A stretch of 17,353 nt of DNA from Chloroflexota bacterium (GTDB lineage: Bacteria > Chloroflexota > Dehalococcoidia > SHYM01): contig JACQGV010000200.1 in NCBI GenBank assembly GCA_016199375.1, positions 1 through 17,353 of the forward strand, given 5' to 3'. Both the position numbers and the translations under genes were made by a program. Position 1 is the stretch's first letter, and every line of letters begins with the position of its first letter. Shown here in pieces: positions 13,312 to 17,353 of the stretch. Under the pieces are notes generated by a model. That model was given only the letters and a program-made list of their open reading frames with translations, was not told where the DNA came from and did not search any database.

Positions 13312-15093
13312 TCAACCTACCTTTTGGCGGACGGCATCGAGGGCGGCGGCGGTAAGCTCGCGGTGGAGGGCAACGTTGCGGGCACGGTCGCCGGGCACCT
13401 CGATGAGCGCGGTGCCGGGCGTGGCGATGCTGCTGGCCACCGCCGAGCGGAAGGCCGGCCAGGAGTCAACGTGAGTGTAGGCCAGGCCATAGAGGTCAGC
13501 AGCGGGTCCGAAGCGCAGGCCGTGAGGTGTGCCGAAGAACCGCTCGAAGACGTCCGGGTAGGCGGCCTGAGGCAGGAAGGAGAAGATGCCACCGCCGTCG
13601 TTGTTGACCACAACGATGGTGGCGTTGAGGCGGTGGAGCTTGGCGGCCAGCAGGCCGTTGAGGTCGTGGTACAGGGAGATGTCGCCCAGGACCAGGACCA
13701 GGCGTTCCGGCGCTACAGCGGCGTGTCCCAGGGCTGTCGAGACGACGCCATCAATGCCGTTGACGCCGCGGTTGCCGAGGCAGCGGACTGGCTTATCGGT
13801 GAGGGGGAAGTAGGCGTCTAGATCGCGCACGGGCATGCTGCTGCCGGCGAACAAGCCACTGCCAGCGGGCAGGAGGTCGGCGAGCTCGCTGAAGACCTTG
13901 CCCTCGAATAGCTCATCCAGGCGGTGCAGGCGGGACTGGAGGGCGGCGCGGCAAATGGAGTCGAGCCGCAGCCACTCGCTGAGCCAGCTAGACGGCGAGC
14001 GGGCGGCGCCCAAGTCGGCGGCGAGACCCTGGCAGACCAGGCCAGGGTCGGCGTGGATGAAGTCCCAGGCGGTGTGGCCGGGGTCGCTCCAGCCTTCGGC
14101 GCGGATGACGACCTGGCGAGCGCTATGGTGCTGGTCCAGGAACTGGCTGAGCGGCTTGGACGTGGGAGCGTCACCGAGGCGCAGGACTATCTGGGGCGCC
14201 AGACGCGCGGGCAGGTCCGGGTCCTTCAAGAAGGTGTCATAAGCGACGACGACCGCGGACTTGTCGTGGGGGCCGGCGCGGAGCTGGGAGAGAGGATCGG
14301 CCAGCACCGGGTAGCCGAGGCAGGCGGCCAGACGAGCCACCTGGGCGGGGAGCGCGGCGTCGTATTGGGGGCCGCAGATGATCAGGCCCCGCTCGAGGGC
14401 GCGCAAGTCCTCCACCAGGCGCCCAATGGCGGCGGGGCCAGGAGCGATTCTGCCAGTGGCCGTGGATATGTAGGGGCGACCGCCAGCGCGTCCATCCCAG
14501 GCGTCGCGGTCGGGGTCGTAGGGCTGGGCTGGGATGTCAGCGGGCACGCGAGCAGGCACCAGAGGGTCACGGAACGCCAGGTTCACGTGCACGGGGCCGG
14601 AAGGTGCGGCGGCGGCGACGGCGTAGGAACGACAGGCGAGAGCGCGGACGTAGCGCAGGAGGTCGGCGGTGGCCTCAGGGGTGGCGAGCTGCACGGACCA
14701 CTTGACGTGGGCACCATAGAGACGCGTCTGGTCTATGGTCTGGGCCGCGCCCCACTCCCAGAGCTCGGGCGGGCGGTCTGCGGTCAGCAAAAGCAGCGGG
14801 ACTCCGGCGTAGCGGGCCTCGACCACGGCGGGATAGAAGTTGGCGGCGGCGGTGCCGGAGGTGCAGACGACAGCGACGGGCTGGCCCAGGGCTCGTGCCA
14901 TGCCGAGGGCGAAGAAGGCGGCGGAGCGCTCGTCGAGATGGAGCCAGGTCTTGACGGCGGGATTGGTTCCGAACGAGATAGCCAGGGGAGAAGAGCGGGA
15001 GCCGGGGCAGATGACGGCGTGGCGCAGGCCAGAGCGGGCCAGCTCGTCCACAAAGGCGCGGCTGAAGGCGTAGCCACGGTTTTCGAAGTCCAC
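13312..15093 (-). CDS. menD: SEPHCHC synthase, thiamine-diphosphate enzyme
   Basis: A 593-residue ThDP-dependent enzyme that joins 2-oxoglutarate to isochorismate. The N-terminal domain has CPGSRSSPLA (29-38), the cofactor-activating Glu55 in LHLDERSAAF and CTSGTAAANFYPAVVEA (77-93). The C-terminal half has GSSMPVRDLDAYF, the conserved LGNRGVNGIDGVVSTALG loop and the ThDP/metal-binding GDISLYHDLNG followed by NNDGGGIFSFLPQ. Length is usual for MenD. The start is set at the GTG at 15093, because GGGGAG precedes it by 5 nt and the upstream extension runs through menF in another frame. It starts 2 nt after the menF stop, consistent with coupling. Confidence 0.96.
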   Translation of the reverse strand: MDFENRGYAFSRAFVDELARSGLRHAVICPGSRSSPLAISFGTNPAVKTWLHLDERSAAFFALGMARALGQPVAVVCTSGTAAANFYPAVVEARYAGVPLLLLTADRPPELWEWGAAQTIDQTRLYGAHVKWSVQLATPEATADLLRYVRALACRSYAVAAAAPSGPVHVNLAFRDPLVPARVPADIPAQPYDPDRDAWDGRAGGRPYISTATGRIAPGPAAIGRLVEDLRALERGLIICGPQYDAALPAQVARLAACLGYPVLADPLSQLRAGPHDKSAVVVAYDTFLKDPDLPARLAPQIVLRLGDAPTSKPLSQFLDQHHSARQVVIRAEGWSDPGHTAWDFIHADPGLVCQGLAADLGAARSPSSWLSEWLRLDSICRAALQSRLHRLDELFEGKVFSELADLLPAGSGLFAGSSMPVRDLDAYFPLTDKPVRCLGNRGVNGIDGVVSTALGHAAVAPERLVLVLGDISLYHDLNGLLAAKLHRLNATIVVVNNDGGGIFSFLPQAAYPDVFERFFGTPHGLRFGPAADLYGLAYTHVDSWPAFRSAVASSIATPGTALIEVPGDRARNVALHRELTAAALDAVRQKVG

Positions 15094-15095
15094 TG

Positions 15096-16490
15096 CTACT
15101 CCCCGGCCAGCGCCGACTGCAGCGCCATCAGCTTCAGCTCCGTCTCGGCCCACTCCTTCTCGGGGTCGGAGCCGGCCAGTATGCCAGCCCCGGTGTAGAG
15201 GGTGGCCTGTCTGCCCTGGACAAGGGCGCAACGCAGGGCGATGGCGAAGTCGCCGTCCCCGTGGCGGTCAATGAGGCCAATGGGGCCAGCGTACCACCCC
15301 CGGTCGAAGCCCTCGGACTCCCGAATGACCTTCAATGCTAGAGACCGTGGCACTCCCGCGACCGCAGGCGTCGGGTGCAGACGCTCGACCAAGTCCAGCA
15401 CGTGAACAGATGAGGAGCAGCGACCAGAGAACGAGGTCGCCAGGTGCTGGACGGTAGGGAGCTTCATCAGGCTGGGGGTCTGGTTCCAGTCCAGGCTGGC
15501 GCAGATGCCCGCCAGGCCTTCGTGTACGGCCTGGACCACCAAGGCATGTTCTTGGCGCTCCTTCGCGCTGGTCAGAAGGTGCTCCCCCAGGAGGCGGTCC
15601 TGGCAGGGGTCGGGGCTCCTGGGTGCGGTGCCTGCCAGGCAGGTGCTGGAGACGTTCCCGCGCTGTAATCTCACGATAGTCTCAGGCGTGGCGCCGAGGA
15701 AGCAGGCGTCGTCCACGGCGACTGCGAATACCAGGCAATCGGAGTGAGAGGCCGCTAGTCGTCGCAGGATTGGACGGGGCTCGAAGTCTCTGTCGGCCTG
15801 GACTCTGCGAGGACGCGCCAGCACCACTTTCTCCAGCCTACCTTGGGCGATGTCTCGCAGGACGCAATGGAGGGCGTCCTCCCAGCGCGGGCGGGCGCTG
15901 AGGTCGGGAGGGGCGTCCACTCGCATGCCGCTCGAAACTGGAGAGCAGGGGGCGCGGTAACGGTCGGCCTCGGCGATGAGGCGGCGCTCCAGGGCAGCAA
16001 TGTCGGTGTCGAAGGAGACGCTGGCGTTGAAGGTGAGCCAAGCCCCCTGAGGCGTGGAGGATAAGAGCAGGCGGGGCAGGAATAGCAACCCGGGGCCGAA
16101 GCCGCGCCACTCGGGCGCGATAGGGGCGGCCGGGTCGAAGCGCACGCCGGCGAAGCAGACGGGCCCCGCGCCGGGGAGGTCAGGAGCATCAATCAGGGCG
16201 TCGTCAAGCAGGCGCCGGTGGGCCAGGCGCAGGTCTGGCAAGGGTGACGCGCCCGCAGGAGCGCGCAGGGCCTCGCCGACGCCGGCGAGCCAGAGCCCGC
16301 GGGATGGCCGGGCCCAGTAGAAGCGGGGGACCCCGGGACCGGCAACGGCAAAGGCGGCGGCGACATCCTCTTCACCGGATAGGAAGCGGGCTGCGCTCAC
16401 AAGAATGGGGTGGCCCAGCTCGGCGGCGCGGCGGCGCCCGGCTTCCAGGGGGTCGCGCAGGGTCAGCGCCTGGGTTCGCGGGGGGCTCAT
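15096..16490 (-). CDS. menF: Isochorismate synthase
   Basis: A 464-residue chorismate-utilising enzyme converting chorismate to isochorismate, the first menaquinone-specific step. The catalytic C-terminal domain shows EKVVLAR with Lys221 (the water-activating lysine), GATPE with Glu270 (general acid), CLAGTAPR, TSAKERQEH, LPTVQHLATSFSG, LHPTPAVAGVP, FDRGWYAGPIG and GAGILAGSDPEKEWAETELK with the Mg-binding glutamates. Lysine at the LARP-preceding position separates it from anthranilate synthase. The N-terminal part is the usual poorly conserved domain. The ATG at 16490 overlaps the tetR stop (ATGA), so translation is coupled and tetR and menF share a transcript. No separate ribosome-binding site is obvious beyond the coupling. 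Confidence 0.95.
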   Translation of the reverse strand: MSPPRTQALTLRDPLEAGRRRAAELGHPILVSAARFLSGEEDVAAAFAVAGPGVPRFYWARPSRGLWLAGVGEALRAPAGASPLPDLRLAHRRLLDDALIDAPDLPGAGPVCFAGVRFDPAAPIAPEWRGFGPGLLFLPRLLLSSTPQGAWLTFNASVSFDTDIAALERRLIAEADRYRAPCSPVSSGMRVDAPPDLSARPRWEDALHCVLRDIAQGRLEKVVLARPRRVQADRDFEPRPILRRLAASHSDCLVFAVAVDDACFLGATPETIVRLQRGNVSSTCLAGTAPRSPDPCQDRLLGEHLLTSAKERQEHALVVQAVHEGLAGICASLDWNQTPSLMKLPTVQHLATSFSGRCSSSVHVLDLVERLHPTPAVAGVPRSLALKVIRESEGFDRGWYAGPIGLIDRHGDGDFAIALRCALVQGRQATLYTGAGILAGSDPEKEWAETELKLMALQSALAGE

Positions 16491-17104
16491 GGGGCGGGCT
16501 CCACGCCCAGGGCGGCGGGGTCCACCCCTACACTGCGCAAGAGCAGGGAGCGGACGCCGGGAATGATCGCCGCCATCGGGCGGGGACGGTCGGCCAGGAG
16601 CCACTGGAGCAGGACCTCGTGGAGGGCGCCCAGCCACATCCGGGCCGCAAGGGTAGTGTCCAGGGGCGGGACGGCGCCAGCAGCGACCGCGCGGTCCAGC
16701 TCCCGCTGGATGAGGGTGGCGAAACGGTCCCGTACGGGCATGAACTTCTTGTCCATGGTTTTGCCCTGGCCGACCAAGTTGAAGAGGAGGGTCTGGGCGA
16801 GGCGCCGTTGGCGGGAGAAGGTGTGGAGAAGAGTATCGCTGGCGGCGGCGATGCGATGCAGGGGTCGAGTCTCCTTCTCCAGGGACTGCTCGATCTTCTG
16901 GACAAGGCGCTCGCTGAGCTGGTCTACCAGGGCCAGAACCATCCTCTCCTTGCTGGGGAAGTGAAAGTAGAAGCTACCCTTTGAGGTGCGGGAGAGGGCA
17001 ATGATCGCGTCGAGGTTGGCACTCTGGTAACCGCGGTCGGCCAGGACGCTGGTGGCGGCGTCCAAGATGCGGTCCCGGGCGGTGGGCTTGAACCGAACGC
17101 GCAT
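16487..17104 (-). CDS. TetR-family transcriptional regulator leading the men operon
   Basis: A 205-residue TetR/AcrR-type repressor. The N-terminal DNA-binding part reads RDRILDAATSVLADRGYQSANLDAIIALSRTSKGSFYFHFPSKERM (residues 10-55 in segments), with the helix-turn-helix near 29-49 and the hallmark YFHFPSKE. The rest is the helical ligand-binding and dimer domain, with a Leu-rich RLAQTLLFNLVGQGK segment. I start at the ATG at 17104 because the frame upstream runs through the promoter and operator. Its stop overlaps the menF start. A 16-bp operator-like palindrome sits at the predicted transcription start, so it probably represses itself and menF-menD-menH. The effector is unknown; a quinone precursor or an acyl-CoA is conceivable. 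Confidence 0.92.
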   Translation of the reverse strand: MRVRFKPTARDRILDAATSVLADRGYQSANLDAIIALSRTSKGSFYFHFPSKERMVLALVDQLSERLVQKIEQSLEKETRPLHRIAAASDTLLHTFSRQRRLAQTLLFNLVGQGKTMDKKFMPVRDRFATLIQRELDRAVAAGAVPPLDTTLAARMWLGALHEVLLQWLLADRPRPMAAIIPGVRSLLLRSVGVDPAALGVEPAP

Positions 17105-17114
17105 AGTGCAACTA

Positions 17115-17130
17115 GACCGACTAGTCTGTC
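17115..17130. promoter_or_regulatory. TetR-type operator
   Basis: GACCGACTAGTCTGTC is a 16-bp near-palindrome: the half-sites GACCGACT and GACAGACT (reverse complement of the right half) match at 7 of 8 positions, with a perfect 8-bp core GACTAGTC at 17119-17126. It lies 11 nt upstream of the tetR ATG and covers the predicted transcription start, the usual place for TetR autorepression. Confidence 0.7.
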
Positions 17131-17134
17131 CATC

Positions 17135-17163
17135 ACCATACACCAGGAGGTCCGCGACGTCAA
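17135..17163 (-). promoter_or_regulatory. Sigma70-type promoter of the tetR-menFDH operon
   Basis: Reading the minus strand, TTGACG (17158-17163) and TATGGT (17135-17140) are separated by exactly 17 nt. Transcription should start near 17127, inside the operator palindrome, leaving a leader of roughly 24 nt before the tetR ATG. Confidence 0.65.
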
Positions 17164-17170
17164 TGGTCAC

Positions 17171-17353
17171 GTACAGTTGCCCCTCCCAGCGAGGGCTGTA
17201 CGGCAGTAGTGCTGTAGAGCAGCGAGGTCGAGCGTTTGGTGCCGGAAAACGCCGAAACTGGTGGTGGTGTTTGGCACAAGTACGGTTGTCGGCATGGGAG
17301 GGCAGGCTGCCGGCGGCGGCTGTGCGGCGTCAAAGACAGAACCGGAACGGCGC
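17171..17353. other. Unassigned sequence at the right edge
   Basis: No reading frame of convincing length is contained here. An ATG at 17294 on the plus strand stays open to the edge for 20 codons (MGGQAAGGGC...), but has no ribosome-binding site and is too short to judge. It may be the upstream region of a gene diverging from tetR. Confidence 0.4.

Noticed and set aside
12551-13474. A 307-codon plus-strand frame opposite menH and the end of menD.
   Set aside because: It spans two real genes antisense and has no domain or ribosome-binding site.
13924-15198. A 424-codon plus-strand frame opposite menD.
   Set aside because: It is a low-complexity Gly/Ala/Val-rich shadow of menD, which has all ThDP-binding motifs.
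1-17353. CRISPR array, integrase, toxin-antitoxin pair or prophage genes.
   Set aside because: No regularly spaced direct repeats and no recognisable proteins of these classes were found on either strand.

Overview
This high-GC bacterial window carries gene sets for menaquinone synthesis, MaoC/CoA-type metabolism, SAM-controlled sulfur amino acid synthesis and osmoadaptation. Gene content and style suggest a Chloroflexota (Dehalococcoidia or SAR202-like) genome. That placement is an impression from gene combinations, not a measured result; no rRNA or other marker gene is present.

Layout. (1) Positions 126-2316, minus strand: a small unknown protein, two hot-dog (MaoC-type) proteins and an alpha/beta hydrolase, probably one operon. 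(2) 2372-4517, plus strand: an aldo/keto reductase followed 4 nt later by a family III CoA-transferase. (3) 4632-5330: an AT-richer gene for a dCTP-deaminase-fold protein with a C-terminal membrane anchor. It lacks the usual catalytic glutamate and has a heptad tandem repeat. (4) 5404-7860: a sigma70-type promoter, a SAM-I-type riboswitch with a terminator, a threonine-synthase-family PLP enzyme, a reverse-strand DinB-like protein, a NIL-domain protein and a MoaD/ThiS-type sulfur carrier ending in Gly-Gly. I read this as a probable methionine/homocysteine sulfur-transfer locus rather than a threonine locus. (5) 7909-10473: one reading frame joins an MscS-like mechanosensitive channel to a trehalose-6-phosphate synthase (GT20). 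A small HAD-like protein follows. (6) 11030-11348: no intact gene. It holds an orphan copy of a MoaD C-terminus and a 144-bp element with perfect 15-bp terminal inverted repeats. (7) 11349-17163: menC on the plus strand converges on a minus-strand operon tetR-menF-menD-menH. A near-palindromic operator lies at the predicted start of transcription. MenF, MenD, MenH and MenC are the four successive enzymes from chorismate to o-succinylbenzoate; menE, menB and menA are not here.

The two most interesting points are the channel-synthase fusion, which suggests membrane tension could be coupled directly to osmolyte synthesis, and the riboswitch-threonine synthase-NIL-MoaD set, which suggests protein-thiocarboxylate-dependent homocysteine formation. 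Both functions are inferences. The domain assignments behind them are seen in the sequence.
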